A DNA stretch of 64,000 nt, taken from positions 31,658,721-31,722,720 of the forward strand of contig OZ024874.1 in the NCBI GenBank assembly GCA_964017185.1, in the 5' to 3' direction. The number at the start of each line of letters is the position of its first letter. Within the stretch, counting starts at the first letter, position 1. A model generated the notes under the pieces. It made no database searches, was not told where the DNA came from, and was given only the letters and a program-made list of their open reading frames with translations. This document shows, one piece after another, positions 11,262 through 22,167 of the stretch. A program made the position numbers and the translations under genes. This DNA is from Rugalucina vietnamica. Taxonomy: Eukaryota > Mollusca > Bivalvia > Lucinida > Lucinidae.

Positions 11262-11602
11262 GTCACAGGGGCGGAAAAAGAACGTGGCCCAACCGGGACT
11301 CGAACCCAGGATCTCTCGCTTACCGTGCGAGCACTCTACCACTGAGCTACCGAGCCACACGATCGACCAGTTACAATTTCCCCCTGCTTAATTAGATTTG
11401 TCCCCGAATCTGCTCGGAACCATGCCGGAACTGACAAGACAGACTCTTTCAGGTTGCTGCTCGCAGCCCGAACACGGACCCACACTGAGCCACCAAATGT
11501 CACAGGGGCGGAAAAAGAATGTGGCCCGACCGGGAATCGAACCCAGGGTCTCTCGCTTACTGTGCGAGCACTCTACCACTGAGCTACCGAGCCACACGAT
11601 CG
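11262..11602 (-). repeat. tRNA-derived SINE, two tRNA-like heads in tandem
   Basis: Two heads on the minus strand (about 11602-11520 and 11361-11287) are separated by a body of roughly 150 bases. Each folds as a cloverleaf: acceptor GGCTCGG with TCGGGCC or TTGGGCC, D-arm GCTCAGTGGTAGAGT, five-pair anticodon stem CTCGC/GCGAG, and T-arm GGTTCGA. The loops ACAGTAA and ACGGTAA would give anticodons AGT and GGT (Thr), but position 33 is C instead of the invariant U. The body TTTTTCCGCCCCTGTGACA links the heads as in the copy at 8163. I call these SINEs rather than tRNA genes because of C33, the dimer layout and the dispersed copies. Confidence 0.7.
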
Positions 11603-12304
11603 ACCAGTTACACACACAATAAGTTTGATCACAGTTTTCCAATGTGATCCAGATCTTTTTCTTACTCTTTTTTTCCCCTCCAGGCTCCACACAGACACAC
11701 CACAGAACTTCAAATCAGTTGACCGAAAAAGCACAAACCACCGAAAAGTCATAGACAATCTGTTTTAATATTCCGTCATCTAAAGTCGTACTCTGACTTA
11801 CTAAGACTACAAACCTTAACACTAAAACCGCCAAACTGTCGTCCATGTTGAACCTGTTGAATCTGGGAAATGGGGCGTTCGATCATTTCAACCTGAAAAT
11901 TTTAGAATTCTTAACACGGATAAGCTCCATGGTCCATAATTTCAACTCCGCAATGTTTGAAATATCGTTTATTACCTATGTTTTGATCATCAACTTAAAA
12001 ATACTCCTCATTTCAGAAGAATTTCTACAACTCAGCCTTCAACTTTACTCCACCGTAATGAGCGACACCGTGACCCGGAAATGAACTCTGGGGGGAGCGC
12101 TCATTATTTCAAAATCAATAATCAAAGTACTATAGGTACTAAAATTCAGAGGGTGCTTCAGCTTTGAACTAAAAATATATTTCTCAATGTTGAATAATCT
12201 AAATGGAAAAGTTACTGAATTATGCATATTCTGATATTATATTATTTTTCTTGCTTTACAAAATTTACTTACTCTACATGTACTTTGACTGTAACAGTTT
12301 TGCT
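11603..12304. other. No recognisable feature
   Basis: AT-rich, unique-looking DNA with only short chance ORFs. I see no gene, repeat partner or terminal inverted repeat. Confidence 0.3.
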
Positions 12305-12490
12305 CAACATAAAATGCCCCACCTACTGATTGGCCCAGCTCATATGTTCTGAAATAATCTTGAAAGGGACGTTAAACTGAATTAAAGAAAAAAAGAAAAA
12401 AAATGTCCCAAAACTGACGTGCATAACATAAAATGCCCCGAAACGGACGTGTATAACATAAAATGTTCTAAAACTGACTTTCTATGTTCT
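12305..12490 (+). repeat. SINE 3-prime tail followed by a short minisatellite
   Basis: CCCACCTACTGATTGGCCC and CTTGAAAGGGACGTTAAA match the 3-prime part of the SINE at 55075-55310. From about 12400 a unit of roughly 32 bases (CGTG.ATAACATAAAATG...AAAC.GAC) is repeated about three times. Confidence 0.6.
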
Positions 12491-13074
12491 ATGTCCCGAA
12501 ACTAAAGTTCTGTGGTGTTCATTTTTTCACCGAACCGTGGAACATAAGTACTTAAGCGTGACTGGATTCAAAATGACCGTAAAACATGTTTCAAAGATGC
12601 GCATGCGCAAAAAAGAACAAAATCAAAACTGGTTAACATCGTCAACATCCATTTTGCTTCGGTTTATAGCAAAAATTTGCAGTAAAATACATAGGAAACT
12701 ATATTTTTGCTCCTTGAACAAAAGCAGTGTAAGGAAGTGTTAATATTTGGAGAGGTACAAAATATGAAGTTATCTCTACCTGCTGGCAGTTTGGAACGTT
12801 GTTTTTATACAATTATCATATATGCCCAATAATACAGTTTAAAATTCTGTTACAATTACGTGTTTTAAAAACTGACTCCTCGAATTTAGGCTTTTAGGGA
12901 CTTTTCTCATCTTATCCATAGATGTCCTTTATTGAAAATAAATATTTTTGAACTGAGGTTCAAAGTTTAACCCTGGAACAGTTGGCAAACAGCTTGTAGG
13001 GTTGGAAGCCCCAAGTTCAAGATCTGGTCATGCCACATGAAACCAGCATGGCAATACATTTCAACCTTTATAAA

Positions 13075-13579
13075 ATGAGCCGTGACGCAAGAAGACCAGT
13101 CTTCCGGGTTTCCGACCATGTCTGACAATCAGGAAAACATGTTCGTGCAATATATACCCCCTTAAACCCCACTTTTATATAGTAAAACTGGGGTTTACAG
13201 TGGTATACCTATTTTTCTTATTTTTGCTCCAAAACATAGATTATGGGTACTCGTTAGAACCGCCTCGCCGAGGCGGTTCTGACGTGTACCCACAATCTAT
13301 GTTTGGAGCAAAAATAAGAAAAATATCAAATTTTTTCCAATGAAATTTTCAATTTTTGATGCTGAAAAAATCTCTGTGTATTGCATGGACAAGTTTTTGT
13401 AATGACTCAAACCAAGCTGTACAGTCACAGAAGCTTGAAATTCCAGATTTAAGAAAAAGAGAAATTGTACTATTCGTTCAGCGAAAACAAAGGCGCTGAG
13501 CAGCTTCGCAGTTACTGAGAAGCTGATCTGTACCTTTTTCACATAGGAAAAAATCCAGTTTTCTCACGTCGCGGCTCAA
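13075..13579 (+). mobile_element. MITE1 copy split by a MITE2 insertion
   Basis: The left part (13075-13126) starts ATGAGCCGTGACGC. The right part (13403-13579) holds the central hairpin AGCAGCTTCGCAGTTACTG and ends TTCTCACGTCGCGGCTCA. These are the inverted ends of the MITE1 family. Copy B holds the same MITE1 at 25857, so this insertion predates the duplication. Confidence 0.8.
13127..13402 (+). mobile_element. MITE2 copy inserted in MITE1, 276 bp, flanked by TGAC
   Basis: The orthologous MITE1 in copy B reads GTCTGACACAAACC. Here GTCTGAC is followed by 276 extra bases and then TGACTCAAACC, giving a 4-bp duplication TGAC (13123-13126 and 13403-13406). The core is a palindrome around GAACCGCCTCG/CGAGGCGGTTC flanked by identical TTATTTTTGCTCCAAA arms. 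It is present only in copy A. Confidence 0.75.
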
Positions 13580-16160
13580 ATGATTTGTACACAGACAGTA
13601 AATTCCTGGATATTTGTGTGCACTTCCTTATGTATTGAAGGTGTTAGGCATTTCAGTGCCTACTGGGTATATTTGGATTAAAATTTTATGCCTTTAATAG
13701 AGCCTCCTTTAATCCTGCTTGGCTTTTATTCATAAAGCAAGGTATGTGCCTCTGAAGTAGGGGTTTGTTTCAGTAAAACTCGGATAGAAAGAAAGGATAA
13801 ATGAAACTTATGAACAAATTGAACATTTATTTTCTGATACAACAGATCGTACTGTATAGTGTAATAATTCAGTTCACAACAAATCACATACTATTTACAT
13901 AATCAGGACAACCACTATCAACTTTCAAGTTTCTACTTTTTCATATAAAGGAATTTTGTAATTTTTAGCAGTTTTTGGCCATTTTTCAACAAATAGGCTT
14001 TATGGAATGAAGAAAAGCCTATGTTAATTAAATATTACAAAATTATACAATATTCAAATTTTATCCTGTTATTCAAATGATGTTTTCATAAAAATAAATT
14101 TTATAATTAGAGTAGCTTTCACAAAAAGAATTTAATTCTGATACCTAAACAAATTCCACAAAAGAATTTATAGTCAGATACATGTACCTTTATTTTTTAC
14201 AGAATCTGTTAAACCAGTCTATCCTCTCATCTGAACAAAATTTCTTAACATTTCTGGGTAAATGTGTTTTTTTTCTGTGTGAAAATTAGAAACAAAGATA
14301 TGATAAAACACAAAATTGGGGAAAAAATGTTAATGCATTTGTCCTAATACCCATACTGAAAATATTCTATTTGTCCTGACACCCATACTGAAAATATTCT
14401 AACATTTTGTGTGAACATTTGGTTCCAATGAAAAGAACTAAAAACACCATCTCTACGAGATGAAAATTTGAGCAGTGACACAAGAAAACCAGTCTTACAG
14501 GGTTTCAACCAGCACAGACTCAAACAAAGCTTGATCTGTTGAAGAACTACACTACACAAGCTTTGCAACATTCTGGACTATATGGAAAGCAAACAGGTTA
14601 GAAACTGATTGCAATGAATAGTGTTTTGCATAATTATTGGTCGCCTTTGCCTGAAAAAGATTTTCTTATGACATAGCTCCGTTTAAAATAAATATCAAAA
14701 ATAAAATCAGGCCTCAATGCAACCACCTTGGTTACAGCAGATTGAAATAAATAAAAAAAATATCAAAAATTGAACAGAAACAGAGACATGAAATATACAT
14801 CATTTGGTTGAAGTTGAAGTTTTGAAAATCTAGTCATAAATTTCAGAAAATGTGTTGTAAAATTTACACAAAAAATGGATCATAACTGATTTAGAAGAAA
14901 AAAAAATGATTGAAAAACTTTCAACTCTGAAACCAATAAAATATTAATTCTTGAAAACAATCCAATTGATTAAAAAAAAATCTGATGTTTGCAAAGAACA
15001 AGACAAACAGCATTAAACATTCAAACCAGAATCTTGCTGGCTTTTTAAAGGTTAAGAGAGAAAAGTTAACAACTGAGACATAAAGTGGTCCCGTTTGTGG
15101 AGTGTAAATGTAACTGTACACAAACAATGTTTACAAATAATTTATTTCAACAGCCTTTGTACAAACAAGCTCTAAAAGAGTGTCTTGCCTTTGTTTTTTA
15201 AAAGAGTTAACATCAGAATAACTAACTATCCGAAATTAATTGTTCAAGTACTTTTAAGATGTGCTTATAGACGAACAGCTACATTCCCGTGGAACAAGTT
15301 ACATTATTCCAAAAGGTCCAAAACTAGACGCCTCATAGAAAAGTTACACATGTATTAGTTATACTGGTCATTGAACTTCACTTTTGAAATCTTTAATTTC
15401 AATAACGAAACAAAGGTTAAACATGTTCCAAGCCCCAACTCTTTTTTCATTTGATACCAACTTATTTTTCAGGTGGCTCTTAAAAGTTCTTAACAGACTT
15501 ACAGCACATTTACGTGTAAAACAAAATGGTACATGTACATTTTTATGGCAGTATCTTCTTCAAGTGTTTATGCATAAGAGAATTAATTTGAAAGAACTAG
15601 GACGAGAAAAGTTTTGACCTGCCTGATGTACTTTTATCAACCGGAATATTTTGGCTCCGAGCATTGATGGCAGAACTAACACTGGTCAGGACTTCACAAA
15701 TCTGCCATGTAACTTGCTTACAATGCCCTCTCAAAAATAAGGTTCTAAATAAAATGTTTGTGGTTGGAGAAACACAAGAAATATGCCTATGGTAAAATAT
15801 TATATCAAAATATGAGCCTAAGCCCCACATAACTGGCTTTCTCCACAGGTGACAACAAGCAGGATTTAACCAAAACAGCTTGCTAGATTTGAAAATCCAG
15901 ACACACACACTCTTGAGATTCTACTTTGTGGATGCAAAAAAGGTACAACACAAAGTATCTCTAGTTTTCCGATTATACCAATATATGCGAGAAAGCCAAC
16001 TATCTGACACTGAGACTCATGAAGTCATGATGATTTTTATTCCACTTAGAACCTTATTTGGTTAAGATCGTCAGTAAGCATTGGGTGATTGCTATGAAAA
16101 ATATCACATTTTGTAATTAAAACTGGATGGACTTGTGTTTGGTCTGGAATGGAGAAATGT

Positions 16161-16208
16161 CTATGAGTCGGGTGCCTGGTCTTCCTGTGTGGGCTCGTAC
16201 TGTTGTAA
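16161..16208 (-). CDS. MYCBP: MYCBP duplicate terminal exon (copy A)
   Basis: Read on the minus strand, CTATCATTTCAG is a good acceptor, followed by 48 bases coding LQQYEPTQEDQAPDS and a TAG stop. The C-terminus of the MYCBP family has the same QYEPxQE motif. The sequence is identical to copy B (30276-30323). Phase 0. Confidence 0.8.
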   Translation of the reverse strand, partial: LQQYEPTQEDQAPDS

Positions 16209-16799
16209 CTGAAATGATAGAAAAATACAGTCTAAACTCTCTAATTATAATTATGCTTTTACGGTCTAAATTTTCACTAAACTAAAATATCTATGTGGAT
16301 ATCTATGGCCAATTTCCAAAATTAAATAAACATTTTCACTTTTCACTGGTCTAATACCAGTAATAACATATAATTGCAAACTCATTCCGTTTAAACCGGC
16401 CCTTGGTAAAAGGGCACTGAATGAAGCATCTAATGGGTACCTGCAACTATCAACTTATACCTATTTTCTTTCAAAACCAATTTTAACTTTTTGGCTTTCG
16501 GTCGAAATAGACTTTATAAAACATTGGATAAGTATGGATATAGCTGAAGTAAAATAATTCAATCTTATCCAAAACAGCAGTCTAATTGTTTCCTTATCTC
16601 CCCTGTTTTCTTCAAGCAGCTGCTATCAGGTAGGGTAGTAATCTGAGACTGGTAAATTTTCTAACTAGATTTAAATAAAGTTTTAGTTGTCAGGCATCAG
16701 AAAATATGGGTTTTCATATTAGGATGAGTCAAATTTAATAACCATCACCATTTGATCTGGGGACCTATAGGGCATTTCTTGACAGAAGAGACAGAATAT

Positions 16800-17299
16800 G
16801 TTATTTCAAGATCAAGAGCCAATTGAGTTATTAAACGAGCATTGGCGAAATTATTAAATTTCATATGAAATGACCACTTGTGTAAGATTCATTTTATCAT
16901 ATGACCCTCAAAAAAGGATTTCATCGCTTTCAAAGTGGACATATTTTCATTGAAAATTTACTTTGTTGTTATGGACGTCATCAATGAAATTACATATTCT
17001 CGTAAAAGTGTTAATACATGTGTGGTCATAACACTTTTTATTACGTTATCCACAGAAAAAACAGCGACATCATATGATAAAAAAAAAATAAAAAAAATAA
17101 GTGACATTTTTTAAAACTTGTATGCCATTAAATACATTGTTTCTTTAATTTGTGCTTTCTGTTGGCAAAGCAGCTCGATAAATATTTCACAGGTATGCAA
17201 AGCAAATAGCAAAGGGCCACCATTTGTGAGGCTAAATAGTACAGGCCCTTGGAGATTTTTTTATTTGATGCAAACAAAAACAAAACATTTTATTTAAGA
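16800..17299. other. Duplicon intron sequence with no recognised element
   Basis: Diverged from copy B (30930-31135) with several insertions or deletions. No gene or terminal repeat seen. Confidence 0.3.
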
Positions 17300-17304
17300 A
17301 AGAG

Positions 17305-17800
17305 AACAGCTCTAGTAGTGAATTGTTGAGTAATATATCACTGTTTGGAGGTCAGTTGTAAAGCAGAGCAAATCACGAGCGCGCAGCTTGAGTGATTTAT
17401 CTGCGTACAACTGACCGACAAACAGTGATAATTTACTCAACAATTCACGCACTAGAGCTGATCTATTTTGATTCTAACACACAATAAACGGAAAAAAATC
17501 ATTTTAAACCTTCAGTTTCTTTAACTTTTCAACCATTGCACTGAAGAAATCCTGCCAAACTTTTGAATGTACCGCAAATGTTTACATGTTTGTTACGTTT
17601 TGAACATATTGAAATGACGTTACACCGTCTAACGTCAAGGTAATGTGTCTTATTGGATAGCAGACGTCATAATTTAATCAAAATGGCGTCAAAACGGCAC
17701 AAAGTAACGTCAGGCTAATCCGCCCAGTGATATATCGCTCAATATATCACTGCACTTTACCATTGGCTTCTATAGGCAGGGTGTGTTAGAATTCTCATTT
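17305..17800 (+). mobile_element. Composite foldback element
   Basis: Bases 17312-17460 form a large inverted repeat: TAGTGAATTGTTGAGTAAT...CACTGTTT on one side, and its inverse AAACAGTGAT...ACTCAACAATTCAC on the other. It is followed by a 330-base unit with ends ATTCTAACACAC and GTGTGTTAGAAT. The same parts occur inverted at 47090-47633 and 50972-51030. Copy B lacks this element at the orthologous position (about 31137), so it inserted after the duplication. Confidence 0.7.
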
Positions 17801-17811
17801 TAAAACTGAAC

Positions 17812-19800
17812 CAGAGGACCAATGGTCCTGTAAACGCTCACCTGAGATCTGCAGCATATACCAATAAACATGTTTGAATATTATGGTATTTAATCCCAGT
17901 GCAGGGGCAGATGAAGCCCTTGGGCCATTTTCTTTTTCAGAATAATCAATATTTTGTCCATTTGCCAATTTCCTGCTGGCTTTTTCCTTCAAATCACATT
18001 TTAACAGTTATTCCCATTCAAATGCATTGGAAACCCATGTTGACCTTGCCATAAACTGGGTCAAGGTCATCACAGGGTCATGATTTATATATACATTGTA
18101 GTACTTGAGCCATCGATGCTTCAAGCCGAGTTTCCTTGAAATCTGTCCACTGGTTCCCGAAAAGAAGATTTTTGAGAGATTTTTACCATATATGGGCCTG
18201 GCGGCCATCTTGGTCATGTGACCTGGATTATTTATATATACATTGATTACCCCATCCTTTAGATGCTTCACATAAAATTTGGCTTTGATTGGTTAAGTGG
18301 TTTCAGAGGAGCACATGTTTGAATATTATGGAGATATACAAGTATACTGCCCCGGGGTGGGGGGCATATGAGCCCCTGTTGTCCATTTTTTGTCAGAATC
18401 ATTAATAGTCAGTCCTTTAGCCCATTTCCTGCAAGACTTTCACTTTAAATGACATTTTAAAAGTTTTCCCCATTCAAATGTATTGGTGACCTATGTTGAC
18501 CTTGCCATAAAATAGGTCAAGGTCATCACAGGGTCATGATTTATATATACATTGTAGTGCTTTAGCCATTCTTGTTTCATGCCAAGTTTCATTGAAATTG
18601 GTCCAACGGTTCCAGAGAAAAAGATTTTTGAAGGGTTTTTACCATATTTGGGCATGGCGGCCATCTTGGTCATGTGACCTGGATTATTTATATATACATT
18701 GGTTATCCCTTCCTATTGATGCATGACATAAAATTTGGCTTTGATTGGTCAAGTGGTTTCAGAGCAGCAGACGTTGGAATATAGTGAAGATATACATGTA
18801 TATTGCCCCGGGGTGGGGGCACATGAGCCCCTGGGGTCCAATTTTTTTTCAGAATCATTAATATTCAGTCCTACTGCCCATTTCCTGCAAGACTTTCACT
18901 TTAAATGTCATTTTAAAAGTTTTCCCCATTCAAATGCATTGGCGACCTATGTTGACCTTGCCATAAAATAGGTCAAGGTCATCACAGGGTCATGATTTAT
19001 GTATACATTGTAGTGCTTTAGCCATCGATGCTTCGTGCCAAGTTTCATTGAAATTGGTCCACCGGTTCCAGAGAAAAAGATTTTTTAAGGGTTTTTACCA
19101 TATATGGGCATGGCGGCCATCTTGGTCATGTGACCTGGATTATTTATATACACATTGGTTCCCCCTTCCCATAGATGCTTCATGTAAAATTTGGCTTTGA
19201 TTGGCCAAGCGGTTTCAGAGAAGAAGATGTTTGAATATTATGATCATATACATGTATATTGCCCCGGGGTGGGGGCGGATGAGCCCCTGGTGCCCAATTT
19301 TTTTCAGAATCATTAATATTCAGTCCTACTGCTCATTTTCTGCAAGATTTTTCCTTTAAATGACAATTTAACAATTTTTCCCATTCAAATGCAAAGGCGA
19401 CCTATGTTGACCTTGCCGTAAAATAGGTCAAGGTCACCGCAAGGTCATGATTTATATACACATTGTAGTACTTGAGTCATCGATGCTTCATGCCAAGTTT
19501 GGTTGAAATCGGTCCAGTAGTTCCGGAGAAGAAGATTTTTGAAGGGTTTTTACCATATATGGGCATGGCGGCCATCTTGGTCATGTGACCTGGATTATTT
19601 ATATACACATTGGTTCCCCCTTCCCATAGATGCTTCATGTAAAATTTGGCTTTGATTGGCCAAGCTGTTTCAGAGAAGAAGATCTTTGAAAATGGTGGAC
19701 GACGGACGGACGACGGACGGACGACGGACGGACGGACGGACGACGGAGCATGGGTATACTATAAGCTCACCTTGTGAGCCTGACGGCTCAGGTGAGCTAA
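17812..19800 (+). mobile_element. Pearl/DINE-like element H1 with four 457-bp internal repeats
   Basis: It starts with the short palindrome GAGGACCAATGGTCCT and ends with a (GACG)n microsatellite plus a terminal hairpin (GCTCACC...GGTGAGC) followed by CTAA and A-rich host DNA. Between them a unit of about 457 bases repeats four times (TGTTGACCTTGCC at about 18038, 18495, 18952 and 19407). Each unit carries AGGTCAAGGTCA and GGCGGCCATCTTGG. Copy B lacks it. The plan of tandem core, microsatellite, 3-prime hairpin and no obvious target duplication fits helentron-associated elements such as DINE-1 or pearl, which are mobilised in trans. Confidence 0.7.
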
Positions 19801-20734
19801 AAAAGGTGCCGTTTTGAAATTAACACCAAAAAAGATATTCATATTTGGTTAATTGAGGAAAATGCCTCATGATAACCAAGTTGTGTGACTTCACTCAGAG
19901 CAAACACCTACAACAAAATATTGTCTATACAGAAAAACAGAATAACAAAAAAATCATAGTGACTCCTCAGCTGTTTTATATCTTCAGAAAGAACTTAAAC
20001 ATAATCAGATCAGTTTTGAGAGCTGTGCTGTCTAGCATTCTTTTAAACAAAGATCTAGAGTGAATGCAGTCTTCATAGAAACAAAGATCAGAAGTTCTCA
20101 ATTCTGGTCGGGGTCAAAGAGCATTTATAGAGACGGCATGTTAATTCTCTGTTGTCAAAAGTCTTGCCTGTGATCATAGTGTGTAATGAACTTTTGATAT
20201 TGTAATGTCTCAAGATTTTGAGGACCCTTAAAGTTTCAATTTTTGCTTTTAAAATCAATATTCATAAGCTTCACAGAATATGTCCTACCATCAAAAATAA
20301 CACCGAAGACAGAGTTCTATTGATCGTGTGTATGACATGACTTATCCTTCATCGAACTATCAGCAACAGCAAAAATTATTTTGTGTCAGGCAAGACATTT
20401 AACCTATAAGAGCATCTAAAATGCATTTGACAGAAACATCACTTATCATTTAATACTTGATGTTCGGGCAAAATTTTAATGCAAAAGCCATATCATTATG
20501 GCACTTTTTCCAATAACTCTCTGTTCCAACAAACTTTTTCTATCTTCTTTATAAAAGCATTATTTGAAGGTCCTTACTAACACAGCGTAACACTTGTGCA
20601 AGACCAAATAAGAAGCAAACCTTTTCTTCACTTTAATAATGTTTTTCAATTTGAACATAGACTTCTTATATACAATACATTTCGATAACTGATGTTTCTG
20701 CCAAAGCAAATCTACAAATCAGGGACCATCTTAC

Positions 20735-20776
20735 TTTCTTCTTTTCCTTTTCATTAAGTTGCTGTTGTGCCTGTAA
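20735..20776 (-). CDS. MYCBP: MYCBP duplicate 42-nt exon (copy A)
   Basis: Minus-strand reading gives acceptor ATGAATAG, 14 codons (LQAQQQLNEKEKKK) and donor GTAAGA. It is phase 0 at both ends. It differs from copy B by one residue (L instead of H). Confidence 0.6.
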
Positions 20777-20807
20777 CTATTCATACAGACTGCTATGTAT
20801 AGTATGA

Positions 20808-21048
20808 TATGAGCCGTGACACAATAAAAATGGTCTTCGGAATTTCTGACTATGTCTGACACAAACTAGACTGTACAGTCACAGAAGAAGGCTTGAAGCT
20901 TAAAATTTCTGATTTAAGAAGAAGAGAGATTGTACTATCCGTGTAGCAAAAACAAAGGCGCTGATCAGCTGTGCAGTTACTGCGAAGCTGATATGCACCT
21001 TCATTTTTGCATAGGCAAAAATCCGTTTTTGTCTTGATGTGGCTCAAT
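20808..21048 (-). mobile_element. MITE1 copy, shared with duplicon B
   Basis: Ends TATGAGCCGTGAC and GATGTGGCTCA, with central hairpin GCTGATCAGCTGTGCAGT. The orthologous copy is at 32171-32412. Confidence 0.8.
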
Positions 21049-21340
21049 ATAGCAATAGCTGTATTAACCAGACAGGCCTACTGCACAGACAGGCTTTCAC
21101 ATTTTCTCTCAAGTCTTACACATGTTCACAAAACAAACTCCAGAGATGGAAACATTGGTATGTTTTGTTGTTTTTTTGCTACCACAAGTCTATCATTTTG
21201 TGAACCCTTTGACACTACAATGTTTTAGCATTTATTAGCCATGGTTAATTATTACACTTATTGCACAAAATGACCTTTGCAGTAAAAAGGTTTTTTTCCT
21301 CACCCGAGATACTTTTACAGACAGTAGTGGACCTGTTATA

Positions 21341-21570
21341 TATGAGCCGCATCATGAGCAAACTGGATTTTTGCATAGGCGAAAACGAAGGTGCAGATCA
21401 GAAACAGCACAGCTGATCAGCACCTTTGTTTTCGCTACACAGATAGTACAATCCCTCTTCTTAGATCCAAAATTGCAAGCTTCTAGACTGCTTCTGTGAC
21501 TGCACAGGTCGGTTTGTGTGGGACCGGGTCAGAAAGCCCGGAGACCAGTTTTCTCGCGTCGAGGCTCATA
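21341..21570 (+). mobile_element. MITE1 copy, opposite orientation, shared with duplicon B
   Basis: Ends TATGAGCCGCATCATGAG and TCGCGTCGAGGCTCATA, with hairpin around GCTGATCAGCACC. The orthologue is at 32941-33181. Confidence 0.8.
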
Positions 21571-21716
21571 TTCAAAGCTGATCATACAACTAACAGAGGT
21601 ATTGTTTTAGACTAAACATCTGTTCTTAATTTCAAATTACTGTGTTCCTTTTTAAAGATACAATTGCTAAAATATTTAGAAAGCCTGATGTATGCAGCTT
21701 GTCGGTAATACTGTAC

Positions 21717-21846
21717 CTTTTGTTTAAGGTCTGTATTTGTCTCTTGTAACTGTTCAACCTTCTGTCTCAATTCAGAAACTTCTAATTTCAAGGCTTCTAC
21801 ATCAGCTGTTTCTGGACCTGAGGCACCTAAATGCTGTTTTAGAAAG
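21717..21846 (-). CDS. MYCBP: MYCBP duplicate exon 4 (copy A)
   Basis: On the minus strand the exon follows ACAAGTTTCAG and ends AAG before GTACAG. It is 130 bases: one base completing a codon (GA|C) plus 43 codons beginning FLKQHLGASG and continuing as a coiled coil (EALKLEVSELRQKVEQLQ). It differs from copy B by a single synonymous change (GCT against GCA). A longer open frame here (21612-22079) runs on through both introns and is not a separate protein. Confidence 0.8.
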
Positions 21847-22031
21847 CTGAAACTTGTTAAGGACTGTATAACAAAGAAAGTGACTAAAATATAAACAGCA
21901 TTGACTTTGGGCATATTGTATATACGATGAGAGAAGCATTTGCTTCTAGTGAAACAGTGTTTTAAAATATTTGAAACACCATAACTATGATTATGTATGT
22001 GACTATAAATTCTTGGACCCATAATCCATAA

Positions 22032-22167
22032 TATGAGCAGCATCATAAGAAACCCGGGTTTTTGCCTATGCGAAAACAAAGGCGCAGATCAGCTGTGCAT
22101 TAAGTGCACAGCTGATCAGCGCCTTTGTTTTTGCCACGCAATTAGTACAATTCCTCTTCTTCCTAAA
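22032..22167 (+). mobile_element. MITE1 copy truncated at the duplicon A boundary
   Basis: Starts TATGAGCAGCATCATAAG and contains the hairpin TGTGCATTAAGTGCACAGCTG. It stops where pearl-like element H2 begins. The full orthologue in copy B is 33641-33877. Confidence 0.75.

Noticed and set aside
11287..11602. Functional tRNA-Thr genes
   Set aside because: Position 33 is C, the units occur as dimers with a shared body and a damaged third copy elsewhere, and this fits a SINE better.
21612..22079. 155-codon minus-strand ORF with a hydrophobic start and coiled coil
   Set aside because: Only 21717-21846 is coding (MYCBP exon 4). The N-terminal hydrophobic part is intron translated through the pyrimidine tract, and the C-terminal part reads past the donor site.
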